The notes beneath the pieces were generated by a model. That model made no database searches, was not told where the DNA came from, and was given only the letters and a program-made list of their open reading frames with translations. From assembly GCA_945285915.1 (NCBI GenBank), contig CALYQL010000004.1:1-64000 (forward strand): a stretch of DNA of 64,000 bases, given 5' to 3'. The position numbers and the translations under genes were made by a program. Every line of letters starts with the position of its first letter. Position 1 is the stretch's first letter. This DNA is from an uncultured Bartonella sp. Lineage in GTDB: Bacteria; Pseudomonadota; Alphaproteobacteria; Rhizobiales; Rhizobiaceae. Positions 1 to 8,571 of this stretch are shown in pieces.

Positions 1-63
1 TGAGGCTGTGAGGCTGTGAGGCTGTGAGGCTGTGAGGCTGTGAGGCTGTGAGGCTGTGAGGCT
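1..63. repeat. Octamer tandem repeat, TGAGGCTG
   Basis: The window opens with almost eight uninterrupted copies of the octamer TGAGGCTG, ending at GCT near base 63. The array touches the window edge, so its true length is unknown. No open frame of the listed genes runs through it. An 8-bp unit is not a multiple of three, so copy changes would shift any frame or alter promoter spacing. Confidence 0.95.
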
Positions 64-240
64 CGTCTATTACGTGGCGGGTTTAATGTAAAGGATAAAA
101 TTCAATCATCAACAGGATGCCATCTAAGTCGCATATTGTTATAGTGACAATACAACAAAGCATTTACTTCAAAATTATCTACGGGCAGATAGAACGACCA
201 GCGAATAGTCTGAAGGAGCTATATAAGTAGATAAGAACGG

Positions 241-510
241 CTATTTTGCAGTTTTAACACTTTTGATTGTTCTTAATTCTGGCTTGTTCGTGCGTGTTTT
301 TGGCTCTTGTTTGTTCGCGTGGGTATTGGCTGTTGTCTTAGGAAAACTCTCAACAGCATCACAACGTTCCAATGTATCTTTTCTAAAAATTGCACTCTTA
401 AGATGTTCTTCCTTGAACCAAACACATGAGATCTTGCTATTATTGACCTTATCAACGGTCATAGCTGGTCCGCCTGATTTCAACCGAACAATATCCCCTG
501 TCTTCAACAC
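241..510 (-). CDS. YodC-like small protein (DUF2158 family)
   Basis: This encodes 89 residues. The N-terminal half starts MLKTGDIVRLKSGGPAMTV and continues with a VWF segment, which is the pattern of the small YodC/DUF2158 family (a short all-beta domain of unknown function, usually 60-70 residues). The C-terminal 35 residues are a basic, low-complexity tail rich in Thr, Lys and Asn that the family does not need, so the protein is longer than usual. It is a single gene, oriented like the atp genes but separated from atpF by a terminator. No role can be deduced beyond the family name; the domain call is from recognition of the N-terminal motif. Confidence 0.75.
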   Translation of the reverse strand: MLKTGDIVRLKSGGPAMTVDKVNNSKISCVWFKEEHLKSAIFRKDTLERCDAVESFPKTTANTHANKQEPKTRTNKPELRTIKSVKTAK

Positions 511-702
511 GATTTTTACCCTCTCAAAAATACATTAGTTGCCTAATTGATATATAAAATGAACCCCACAATTGGTTCATTTCGTAATATCTTATTGGGG
601 CTTATGAGTTTTATTTGTGTGTTACTGCACGCCTTTTACATCTAAGCCGATATTTCTAATATATTAAGTGGTGTTGTTTATGCTTAATTCAAGCCGAGAT
701 AT

Positions 703-731
703 AAAAAAACCACGCTAGGCGTGGTTTTTAT
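703..731 (-). terminator. Rho-independent terminator of the F0 operon
   Basis: AAAAACCACGC (705-715) and GCGTGGTTTTT (719-729) form an 11-bp stem with a 3-nt loop. Read on the minus strand the stem is followed by a T run. It lies 20 bases beyond the atpF stop codon and ends the atp transcript. Confidence 0.85.
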
Positions 732-750
732 AAAACTATATTAAAAAATA

Positions 751-1233
751 TCAGTTCAAATGATTTTTAACTTCAGTAAGTGAAGTTTTAATCAAATTAT
801 CTGCAGTTTTCTTATCCATTTCTTTTTCAATGATATCTCTTGCCGCAGCGACAGCAAGATCAACAGCGGAAGATTTGACAGCTGCGATAGCATCAGCTTC
901 GGCTTGAGCAATTTTATGTTCAGCCATCTTGTTACGACGCGTAACATATTCTTCCATCTTTTTGTGAGCTTCTTTCGCAAGCATTTCAGCTTCATGTTTG
1001 GCTGAAGCAATGATTTCTTCAGCTTCTTTTTCAGCTTCCTGACGCTTACGCTGATATTCTGCCAAAAGCTCTTGTGCTTCATCACGCAATCTACGTGCTT
1101 CATCAAGCTCGTCACGGATATGATCTGCACGTTTATCCAGATAATTCCGCAAATGCGTTGGTATTTTGTAATATCCCAGAACAGCCAAGAAAAGAAGTAG
1201 CCCAACAAGAGCCCAGAAGGTATCTGTCATCAT
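751..1233 (-). CDS. atpF: F0F1 ATP synthase subunit b
   Basis: A 160-residue b subunit of the F0 peripheral stalk. A single N-terminal membrane helix (about residues 5-22) is followed by a long charged coiled coil rich in Glu, Lys, Arg and Ala, which links the membrane a subunit to the delta subunit on F1. It is the last gene of the operon atpI-atpB-atpE-atpF'-atpF, 14 bases after the preceding atpF', and is followed by a terminator. Carrying two different b-type genes is typical of alphaproteobacteria, whose F1 genes sit in a separate operon elsewhere. Length and architecture are normal. Confidence 0.95.
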   Translation of the reverse strand: MMTDTFWALVGLLLFLAVLGYYKIPTHLRNYLDKRADHIRDELDEARRLRDEAQELLAEYQRKRQEAEKEAEEIIASAKHEAEMLAKEAHKKMEEYVTRRNKMAEHKIAQAEADAIAAVKSSAVDLAVAAARDIIEKEMDKKTADNLIKTSLTEVKNHLN

Positions 1234-1247
1234 TGGTAAAGGCTCCC

Positions 1248-1814
1248 TTATTTACGTGCCGATTTAACAGCAGCGCTTGCTATAGAACTACTAACTTCAC
1301 TACCAATCAGCTGATGAACGATTTCAGCAGCGGTAGTTTCAGCGATATTTCCAACATTTTGCATCGCTTGATCGCGGATATTTTTTATCCGCTCATCTGA
1401 TTCTGCGAGTTTTTTATCAAGGCTGGCTTCAACCGATTTACGTTCGGCATCAACCTTTGCTCTTATTTCATCGCCAGCAGTTTGGGCAATTGCAACAGCT
1501 CTCGAACGTGCTTCAGCCAGTCCACGCTCATAAGCGGCGATGGCACTTTCACGTTCTAAATTCATCTGTGCGGCTTTATCTCTATCTGACGCAATTCTAT
1601 CACGACGTGTCTCGATAATACCACCAATACGCGGTACGATGACACGTGACATAAATATATAAAACAGGCCGAAACAAACTATAAGCCAGAACAGATGCGA
1701 CTCGAAATACGAAAAATCAAAAGGCGGAAACACACGGTCTGCGTGTTGCGCAGCCTCGCCTGCATGTTCTGCCGGCATTTCGACGGTTTCTGCATAAGCG
1801 CTGGATATAAACAT
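1248..1814 (-). CDS. atpG: F0F1 ATP synthase subunit b'
   Basis: A 188-residue b' subunit that pairs with AtpF to make a heterodimeric peripheral stalk. The first about 30 residues form a non-conserved acidic and His-containing leader (MFISSAYAETVEMP) that looks like a short cleavable or periplasmic segment. A membrane helix follows at about residues 40-58, and then a charged coiled coil to the C-terminus. The gene lies between atpE and atpF; a 163-base gap with a strong hairpin separates it from atpE. The symbol atpG is used for b' in many Rhizobiales annotations (also atpF2 or atpX). Confidence 0.93.
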   Translation of the reverse strand: MFISSAYAETVEMPAEHAGEAAQHADRVFPPFDFSYFESHLFWLIVCFGLFYIFMSRVIVPRIGGIIETRRDRIASDRDKAAQMNLERESAIAAYERGLAEARSRAVAIAQTAGDEIRAKVDAERKSVEASLDKKLAESDERIKNIRDQAMQNVGNIAETTAAEIVHQLIGSEVSSSIASAAVKSARK

Positions 1815-1920
1815 CCTGTCTTATCCTTTTATGAACTTTGAGGCTTACCTATTGAGCGGAAACTATTGAAACCGCTAAAAGCCCCTTAAATTTTTAAACT
1901 GTAATGCTCTGCATAATATG

Positions 1921-1947
1921 GTGGAAGCAGGTTTTAACCTGCTCCAC
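1921..1947 (-). promoter_or_regulatory. Intercistronic hairpin downstream of atpE
   Basis: GTGG-A-AGCAGGTT at 1921-1933 pairs with AACCTGCT-CCAC at 1936-1947, with a single bulged A. On the minus strand there is no T run after it, so it does not look like a terminator. Its position just after atpE suits an mRNA 3'-end stabiliser or processing site that would raise the yield of subunit c relative to downstream subunits. The function is inferred. Confidence 0.6.
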
Positions 1948-1977
1948 TCAATGCAATAGCCAAAGGCGTTTAAATAA

Positions 1978-2208
1978 TTAAACAGCAAACAGAAGCAAAA
2001 GAGCGATAAGCAGTGAGAAGATACCCAAAGCTTCAGTAACAGCAAAGCCGAAAACCAAACGGCCAAACTGACCATCAGCAGCTGACGGATTGCGAAGAGC
2101 GCCCGCTAGAAAGCTTCCGAAAATATTACCTAAACCGAGTGCTGTTCCAGCCATGCCGAAGCATGCAAGACCTGCGCCGATATATTTTGCTGCGAGTGCT
2201 AATTCCAT
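1978..2208 (-). CDS. atpE: F0F1 ATP synthase subunit c
   Basis: A 76-residue proteolipid that forms the rotating c ring. Two membrane helices are joined by the polar loop R39-N40-P41 to Q47, and the proton-carrying carboxylate is E59 in the second helix (VTEALGIF). The Gly-rich first helix allows tight ring packing. A strong Shine-Dalgarno AAAGGAG lies 6 bases before the ATG, consistent with the high copy number of this subunit. Glu rather than Asp at the proton site, and lack of the sodium-binding Gln/Ser/Thr set, suggest a proton-driven enzyme. The downstream hairpin may add to high expression. Confidence 0.97.
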   Translation of the reverse strand: MELALAAKYIGAGLACFGMAGTALGLGNIFGSFLAGALRNPSAADGQFGRLVFGFAVTEALGIFSLLIALLLLFAV

Positions 2209-2266
2209 GTCATTCTCCTTTGAAGCATATTCGCATTTTCATATGGTGAAATTTTCACCAGTGTTG

Positions 2267-3025
2267 TTAATGTCCAGGATGCACCGCATCAGCTAAGTAC
2301 ATACAGGTCAATACGGTAAAGACGTAGGCCTGAAGGAACGCTACCAGAAATTCAAGAGCGGTAATAGCCACAGTCATAATAAGAGGTAGAACAGAGCCAC
2401 CAGCCCCAACTGCCCCTAAACTTATCATTGATACGACAAAACCAGCAAAAACCTTTAATGTGATGTGTCCAGCCAACATGTTAGCGAACAAACGAACAGA
2501 AAGGCTAACTGGACGAGACAAGAAAGATATTACTTCAATTACAGTTACCAACGGCACGATAATGACCGGTACGCCCGATGGCACAAACAATTTAAGAAAA
2601 CCAACGCCGTTTTTGAAAAAACCGTAAATAACGACCACTAAAATTACGAGCATTGCCAATGCAAATGTGATCGCAATTTGCGAAGTGACGGTATAAAAAT
2701 ATGGAAACAATCCCAAGAAATTCGCCACAAGAATGAAAACAAACAGCGAAAAAACAAATGGGAAAAAGCGCATGCCCTGTGTACCAGCCGAGCCGCGCAA
2801 CATGCTTGCCACAAACTCATATGTAATTTCAGAAATAGATTGCGCGCGTGTTGGTATTATCCCGCGACTCGATGAAGACGCGAATAAAAACAGTGAAGAC
2901 ACAACCACCGTTAACACCATAAATAGTGAAACATTGGTGAAAGATAAATCCATATTCCCGACAGGGATATCGATTAACTTTGATATCTGAAACTGATGAA
3001 TAGGATCTGGACCGTGCGCTGACAC
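2267..3025 (-). CDS. atpB: F0F1 ATP synthase subunit a
   Basis: A 252-residue integral membrane subunit that provides the two proton half-channels next to the c ring. The essential Arg is R178 in [12 protein letters not shown], within the penultimate helices. The segment ANFLGLFPY (about residues 101-109) and the terminal [19 protein letters not shown] are typical of alphaproteobacterial AtpB. Five to six hydrophobic helices can be seen. It lies 11 bases after atpI and upstream of atpE. Length and motifs are normal. Confidence 0.96.
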   Translation of the reverse strand: MSAHGPDPIHQFQISKLIDIPVGNMDLSFTNVSLFMVLTVVVSSLFLFASSSSRGIIPTRAQSISEITYEFVASMLRGSAGTQGMRFFPFVFSLFVFILVANFLGLFPYFYTVTSQIAITFALAMLVILVVVIYGFFKNGVGFLKLFVPSGVPVIIVPLVTVIEVISFLSRPVSLSVRLFANMLAGHITLKVFAGFVVSMISLGAVGAGGSVLPLIMTVAITALEFLVAFLQAYVFTVLTCMYLADAVHPGH

Positions 3026-3036
3026 CTTAACCTCAT

Positions 3037-3456
3037 CTATTTGGGGCTTTCACCCCCCTTATCTTGGCGCGATGCGCCGTGCTTGCCAATTTGGCTGGGA
3101 GGTACAGCCCCCACAGACCGTAGAATATTCAACACACCGGCTGCAAAGCCAAGGAACAGAAAAATGACTAATCCCCACGGCGATGTTCCGGCCAACTGAT
3201 CAAAACCAAGCCCCAAGACAACACCGACAACCACACCAGCTAGAAATTCACTAGATAGTTTAATTGCCTGAGCCATCCCTTTTTGAGGTTCGTCAGCTTT
3301 AAACTTCGGCTCTGGTTTTTTAAGCACATTTTGCCGTTCTAACTCTGCTTGCAGATTACGACGACGTGTTTCCAGATCCAAAGGTTCCGCGCTTCCCCCC
3401 CGCATTGGACTTGCAGTATCCCTCTCCGGCTTTATAGGTTTATCACCCTTCGCCAT
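3037..3456 (-). CDS. atpI: F0 assembly protein AtpI
   Basis: First gene of the F0 operon, 139 residues. The N-terminal 65 residues are charged and probably disordered. They are followed by two membrane helices (about residues 71-90 and 95-113) with the small-residue pattern [15 protein letters not shown] typical of AtpI. The protein helps assemble the c ring and may handle Mg2+ supply; it is not part of the finished enzyme. The C-terminal tail is hydrophilic. The operon promoter should lie in the 240-base gap between this gene and the sleB-type gene, but no convincing -35/-10 pair was singled out. Confidence 0.9.
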   Translation of the reverse strand: MAKGDKPIKPERDTASPMRGGSAEPLDLETRRRNLQAELERQNVLKKPEPKFKADEPQKGMAQAIKLSSEFLAGVVVGVVLGLGFDQLAGTSPWGLVIFLFLGFAAGVLNILRSVGAVPPSQIGKHGASRQDKGGESPK

Positions 3457-3699
3457 AATGGCCCCTTAATTCCAAATGCAAAGTCAAGGTTTGACCTTTT
3501 AAGTTGGCGGCAACATATTGTTACGCGAGGCTTTCGTCAAGCTTCCAATCCCCTTGAAGTAAAAGGAATTTTATCAAATTTTGATATTTGAACTTCTAAT
3601 TCACAAAAAAAATCAAAATAGAGCCAGAAAATCGGGGCGGTAACCATATTATCTTATTTATATTATGGTTATATTTGCGCTTCTAAGAATTACAAATAA

Positions 3700-5025
3700 T
3701 TATATCCAGCCGCCATATCGTGTTCGATAGAATACATGAAGGCCAATTTTGTTAACCTTGATCATTGTATGTGCCCAGTTAGGATGCACATAGATTGCGT
3801 GATAATGGGTGGCCGAACCAACATCTGCCAACCATATTTGTCCGGCAGAAACTGCTTTTGCAACCTGTTGGGCAACTTTCCAATGCGCCATTTCGGTCAC
3901 ACGGTGCTTTCTTCCATCACATGCAAATGAAAATTGGCAATGATTGATCCAATTAGTATTTTGATAAACCACATTGCAAATCGTATTAGGATAAGCAGGG
4001 TTGCGCACCCTATTCAAAACAACCTGAGCAACAGCAGCTTGTCCTCTGACTGATTCTCCTCGCGCTTCAAAATAAACCGCCTCGGCCAAGCATTTCTGTT
4101 CTTTTGCGCTAAAGGCGTCCGCGGGCAAAGGTGTTGCCGCCCATGCGTGATCGGCACGGCTAATTGGCGGAATAAAGCGCCCATTTTTATCAGACTGTTT
4201 GCCATGATCTGCCAAGATACTATCAAATGGGCTCGTATCTGCTTTTGCTTTGACCGGCGCATATCCCAAAGCAAGAACATCTGGGTGATCATTTGTTACC
4301 AGTGACGACAAAATTTTTGGAACAGGCAATCTCGCTGGCGCTTTTTTGGGAATCGGTATGATTGCCATTGCAACTTTCGTTTCAGACGTTTTTTCTGGAA
4401 CGGTTGTTAATGTTGCGAGGTGCTTAACGTCGTCCGGTTTCACAGATAGGCTCGTGCTGACATGGGGCAGTACTGTTTTTTTTAGATCCGGTAATTCGGT
4501 GTTTTCATGTGCGCCAATGGCAGCTGTTTTTTCTTTTCTATTAATCCGGTTTTCATCCGGGTTAGGATCGGCGATCCCAAGCTTGCCGCCAACATTTTCA
4601 TCGGTTATTGGCAACGCCTGATAGCGCTTGGATAAAGTTGTGCTTGCCGTCGTCATTGGATCGACACCGGCAGGTACATCTTGTGTTTTGTTTTCAACCG
4701 TGCGGACAAATACGGTTGTCTCGACAGAGGAAAGCTTCAAGTCTTCAGGATTTTTAACAGCGGTAGCACTAATAGCGGTTAAACCAACACCCAATACCAT
4801 AGGAAGGACGTGCAACCGATGTTTCTTCCGTTTCAAAATAACGGGAGAATCATAAAAGCGCCCTTCTGGCGTGTAATATGTGGATGCGGTGAGAAGCGTT
4901 TCGCTCCGTTCCACTTTGTTCCCATGACGGCGCAAAGACGGTATCAAAGACACTTCAAACACCACACCACTCCAACGCAAAAACACATACGCAATACAAA
5001 CAGAAACGACTGTTTCTTGTGGCAA
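3700..5025 (-). CDS. SleB-type cell wall hydrolase
   Basis: A protein of up to 441 residues. The C-terminal about 130 residues match the SleB/Hydrolase_2 family of peptidoglycan hydrolases (lytic transglycosylase-like). They contain the catalytic-region motif AEAVYFEARGE, then QVVLNRVRNPAYP and a Cys pair around INHCQFSFACDG. A membrane segment near residue 75 (LPMVLGVGLTAISA) is preceded by a basic stretch, so this is a membrane-anchored periplasmic protein. The middle (about residues 95-300) is Thr/Pro/Lys-rich and low in complexity. The longest frame begins at a TTG; a GTG at about 4962 with GGAG seven bases upstream is an alternative start. Such proteins remodel the wall during growth or division. 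The substrate bond is not provable from sequence. Confidence 0.85.
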   Translation of the reverse strand: MPQETVVSVCIAYVFLRWSGVVFEVSLIPSLRRHGNKVERSETLLTASTYYTPEGRFYDSPVILKRKKHRLHVLPMVLGVGLTAISATAVKNPEDLKLSSVETTVFVRTVENKTQDVPAGVDPMTTASTTLSKRYQALPITDENVGGKLGIADPNPDENRINRKEKTAAIGAHENTELPDLKKTVLPHVSTSLSVKPDDVKHLATLTTVPEKTSETKVAMAIIPIPKKAPARLPVPKILSSLVTNDHPDVLALGYAPVKAKADTSPFDSILADHGKQSDKNGRFIPPISRADHAWAATPLPADAFSAKEQKCLAEAVYFEARGESVRGQAAVAQVVLNRVRNPAYPNTICNVVYQNTNWINHCQFSFACDGRKHRVTEMAHWKVAQQVAKAVSAGQIWLADVGSATHYHAIYVHPNWAHTMIKVNKIGLHVFYRTRYGGWI

Positions 5026-5220
5026 GGAGAATGCCTTATCAACCTTTATTTATGGTTAACAAAAACACCCTTATTCGTTGATTTTATTGCTTAATTTTTC
5101 CTTAATTTATAAAAATGGTTAACAACAAAAAGCCGGTTTCAACGGCATTATTTCGTCAGACATCATGACGGTGTTAACATTTATAAAGGCAAATTAAATT
5201 TATCGCTCAATGCATACGAA

Positions 5221-6648
5221 TCAGCGTTTTTTTGCGCGACCTGCAAATGGGTTATCAGAGGTACGCATAGACAACCGTATTGGAACGCCTGGCATATCAA
5301 ATGATTCACGCAAAGCATTAACGAGATAGCGCAAATAGGATTGTGGCATAGCATCTGGTCGAGAACAGGAAATAACAAAACCAGGTGGGCGTGTTTTAAC
5401 CTGTGTGATATATTTTACCTTCAATCGCCGTCCTGACACGGCAGGTGCTGGATGACGCGCCACAACCTCGGATAACCAGCGATTGAGCTTTCCTGTTGAT
5501 ATGCGCCTATTCCACACACGATGAACAATTTCGACATTTTCCATCAACCGGTCTATGCCCTTGGCAAATTCACCGGAAATGGGAACTGCTCGTAAACCAC
5601 GAACCTGCGGTAAAAGTCTTTCACATTCTTCATAAAGCTCGGAAAGCTTTTCCTGCCTATTTTCAATCAAGTCCCATTTATTAAAGGCAATAACGGGAGC
5701 CCGCCCCTCGCGAATAACAAGATCAACAATTTGCAGATCCTGTTTTTCAAAAGGTATTGTGGCATCAAGAACAATAATGACCACTTCGGCGAAGCGAATT
5801 GCCCGTAATGTATCGGCAACAGACAATTTCTCCAGCTTTTCTTGCACCTTTGCTTTTCGGCGCAAACCAGCTGTGTCGAATAATTTGATGTTACGATCGC
5901 GCCATTCCCAATCAACCGAAATCGAATCTCTGGTGATTCCGGCCTCAGGGCCGGTTAATAGGCGGTCTTGCCCCAACATACTATTAATAAGGGTCGATTT
6001 GCCCGCATTTGGGCGCCCTACTATTGCGATTCTTAGCGGCTTTGTTGCATCATATACTGGTTCTTCTTCATCGGGATCTTCAACATCGTCACCAATGGAA
6101 GCAGGTTCTATCTTTGCACGCTCTTCTTCTTTTGCTTGCTCAAATGCTTTTTCTTCACCAACTGCATCGACAACAGCATCGCGTAAATCGACCAGTCCTA
6201 AACCATGTTCGGCAGAGATGGCGCAAGGTTCGCCCAATCCAAGCGACCAGGCTTCATAAAATCCGGCTGTCGCTTGTTTTGATTCCGATTTATTGGCAAC
6301 CAAAACAATTGGTTTTCCAGCTTTACGAACCAATGAAGCAAAGTTTAGATCACTAGAGGTCATACCGCTTTTGGCATCAAGCACAAATAGAATAAGATCA
6401 GCCTCATCAATCGCCAATTTTGTTTGTTGGCGCATACGCCCTTCAAGCGTATCACTGGCGGCCTCTTCCAAACCAGCGGTATCAATGACATCAAAGCGCA
6501 AATCATAGAGACGCGCACTATGGCGACGTCTGTCACGCGTGACACCCGGGGTATCGTCAACCAAAGCCAAACGCTGCCCAACCAACCGGTTGAACAGTGT
6601 AGACTTGCCGACATTTGGTCGTCCAATGATAGCGACTGTTAACCCCAT
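5221..6648 (-). CDS. der: Ribosome biogenesis GTPase Der (EngA)
   Basis: A 475-residue double GTPase needed for maturation of the 50S ribosomal subunit. The first G domain shows P-loop GRPNVGKST near residue 8 and DTAGLE; the second shows GRPNAGKST near residue 211 and DTAGLR, with NKSE and NKWD as G4 motifs. A KH-like domain (about residues 385-465) and a basic tail (AGRAKKR) complete the family architecture. An acidic linker ([11 protein letters not shown]) separates the G domains. The start ATG lies 3 bases from the stop of the TPR gene, so the two are cotranscribed. Confidence 0.96.
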   Translation of the reverse strand: MGLTVAIIGRPNVGKSTLFNRLVGQRLALVDDTPGVTRDRRRHSARLYDLRFDVIDTAGLEEAASDTLEGRMRQQTKLAIDEADLILFVLDAKSGMTSSDLNFASLVRKAGKPIVLVANKSESKQATAGFYEAWSLGLGEPCAISAEHGLGLVDLRDAVVDAVGEEKAFEQAKEEERAKIEPASIGDDVEDPDEEEPVYDATKPLRIAIVGRPNAGKSTLINSMLGQDRLLTGPEAGITRDSISVDWEWRDRNIKLFDTAGLRRKAKVQEKLEKLSVADTLRAIRFAEVVIIVLDATIPFEKQDLQIVDLVIREGRAPVIAFNKWDLIENRQEKLSELYEECERLLPQVRGLRAVPISGEFAKGIDRLMENVEIVHRVWNRRISTGKLNRWLSEVVARHPAPAVSGRRLKVKYITQVKTRPPGFVISCSRPDAMPQSYLRYLVNALRESFDMPGVPIRLSMRTSDNPFAGRAKKR

Positions 6649-6651
6649 AAT

Positions 6652-7323
6652 TTATCCTTTTGCGACAACACCTGAACCTTGCAGAAGTTCAAGCATCATA
6701 CGTGCCCGTTCTGTTGACCGTATCCCGTTGAGACCTTCATCAACAATCTTTTGAAAATAATAAGCGGCATCTTGCATTTTTCCAGCCTTATACGCCGAAA
6801 GCCCTAAAGCTTCACGCGCAGCAATGCGCATGGGCTCAACATCCGTTGCCAAATCCTTGACACGTTTTTCAACATCGTCAAACGAACCCGTATCAACAAG
6901 AATATAGGCCGCCCTGATTTTAGCCACTTTCTTTAAAATAACAGGGGCTTTTTCATTTGACGCGACAGCATCAAATGCAGCAACAGCCTTAGCCGCATCG
7001 CCCTGTTCCATATAGACCGAGGCCATACGCAATTGCGCTAAAATTGGATAATCGCCAAAACCTGATTTTTCGACATCGTCCAATTTTTTCAAGGCTTCAT
7101 CAAAACTGCCATTTTCTGCCAAGTCGAGACCTGTCAGCATATTATCGCCAATGCTACCGGCTTTACTCGTCTCCCAATGGTCATAAATCTGATAAGCACA
7201 GGTTGCTAAAACAAGAAGGATAGCTGCAAGAATCGTATAAGGACCATAACGTCCCCATAAAGCTTTGGCTTTTTCTTGCCGAAGTTCTTCATTGACTTCG
7301 CGAATAAAACTTTCATCCGACAT
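6652..7323 (-). CDS. YfgM-like membrane-anchored TPR protein
   Basis: A 223-residue protein with a cytoplasmic N-terminus rich in charged residues (VNEELRQEKAKALWGRYGPY), one membrane helix at about residues 29-46, and a periplasmic tetratricopeptide-like domain to the end. This is the TPR_21/YfgM pattern. In enterobacteria YfgM associates with the Sec translocon and periplasmic chaperones, and its gene is also found next to der. Here it is 3 bases upstream of der in the same direction, which supports the assignment. The exact role in alphaproteobacteria is not established. Confidence 0.85.
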   Translation of the reverse strand: MSDESFIREVNEELRQEKAKALWGRYGPYTILAAILLVLATCAYQIYDHWETSKAGSIGDNMLTGLDLAENGSFDEALKKLDDVEKSGFGDYPILAQLRMASVYMEQGDAAKAVAAFDAVASNEKAPVILKKVAKIRAAYILVDTGSFDDVEKRVKDLATDVEPMRIAAREALGLSAYKAGKMQDAAYYFQKIVDEGLNGIRSTERARMMLELLQGSGVVAKG

Positions 7324-7431
7324 TCGTCTGTCCTGTCACAATTGGCGTTTCTTGCGCTTTTAAGCATAAATTGATGAAGATGGTAGCCCTAACGCGAAAA
7401 AAAGGTCATAAATAGACCACTTGACCACATT

Positions 7432-8571
7432 CTAGTTGTTTCGATCCTTTTCATCTTCTTCAACAACCTGCTCTGTCCGTTTACGTGCAGCAACCTCTGC
7501 ACGGACTGCATCCAATATCTGTTTCTTGCGGTAAGCGGTAAGGCGGCTTTTTCTTGTTTTGCTTTTATAAAAGCGCGCCAATGTATTTTCTACCATTTCA
7601 ATATCCAAGACACATTCGCGCCAACTCATTGATGCTTCAGCTCTTTGTGAACGATCGGGAAACACAAATTCTTCGCCTTCTTTACCTTCACCAGCAATAT
7701 GGCGGCAATTTTGTACAATTAGCCGTAAGGCTTCCACCAGCCATTCTGGTGGGTTTTCACGATGTTTACGAATGGCATTGACCATCGCTTCACAAAATAA
7801 CAATGACGATGCATAGAGCCTGATACCTGACTGGTCATAACGAGCTGATAATGAAGCAACTTCCCGAGATGATAGCCGACCGCGCAATGTCCAACGCGCA
7901 TTGTTGCGCGCCACATCTATTGCTGAAATGAGTGCAACCAAAGCTGTATGCGTGCGCCCACAACTTTTCATAGCCTTAATAGCCGCATTTGTGTTGCGCT
8001 TTTCAAGCGCATCAGCAGCCAGTGTAAAATTGGTTGCTAGTTCCCTGAAAAAACGTTCAACAGCCAAATGCAGGGTTTTCAATTGATCGGGCGTAAAAAT
8101 TATCTGGCTGAATATCAGTCCTATGGATGTCCCGACGGCAACGTCAATTACTCGTGTCCAACCTGCAACATCGGCACCTAAAGCAAACACCATGACTGCG
8201 GAAATACCAGCTTGTGTAATGATTGCAGGCACAATGGCATAGGCTGAGGCAATGGTCATGCCGGCAAATCCCACAATAGCAATACGCACTTCCGTTGGCA
8301 TTGGAGGAAGAAGCAATGTCAACTCGCCAACCACAACGCCGGTCAATACGCCAATAAGAACATATATTGCCTGCCGCCCATGACTGGGTAAACCAGGAGC
8401 CAAGCAGATAAGTGCTGTCATTGCAGCATAGATTGGGTGTTCATGACCAAGGAAATGAACAGACACAAGCCACGCCAACCCTGATGCCAAACCGGCACAA
8501 AAAGCATCTTTCCAGCTTGCCCTGACCTGATTGATGGCCTGTTTTATCTTGAGCTTAAAATTAATATTCAT
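7432..8571 (-). CDS. FUSC / aromatic acid exporter-like membrane protein
   Basis: About 379 residues. Six or so hydrophobic helices occupy residues 20-165 (GLASGLAWLVSV, AMTALICLAPGLP, YVLIGVLTGVVVGEL and others). A helical cytoplasmic domain of about 210 residues follows with a basic and acidic tail. This half-size layout matches FUSC/ArAE-type proteins (aromatic acid exporter family). The ATG chosen overlaps the SLC13 stop codon as ATGA; another in-frame ATG lies 18 bases upstream at 8589. Tight coupling to the permease suggests joint function, but the substrate is unknown. Confidence 0.75.
   Translation of the reverse strand: MNINFKLKIKQAINQVRASWKDAFCAGLASGLAWLVSVHFLGHEHPIYAAMTALICLAPGLPSHGRQAIYVLIGVLTGVVVGELTLLLPPMPTEVRIAIVGFAGMTIASAYAIVPAIITQAGISAVMVFALGADVAGWTRVIDVAVGTSIGLIFSQIIFTPDQLKTLHLAVERFFRELATNFTLAADALEKRNTNAAIKAMKSCGRTHTALVALISAIDVARNNARWTLRGRLSSREVASLSARYDQSGIRLYASSLLFCEAMVNAIRKHRENPPEWLVEALRLIVQNCRHIAGEGKEGEEFVFPDRSQRAEASMSWRECVLDIEMVENTLARFYKSKTRKSRLTAYRKKQILDAVRAEVAARKRTEQVVEEDEKDRNN

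Noticed and set aside
5759-6259. Plus-strand 166-codon frame opposite der
   Set aside because: Antisense shadow of the GTPase gene; Der motifs are intact on the minus strand.
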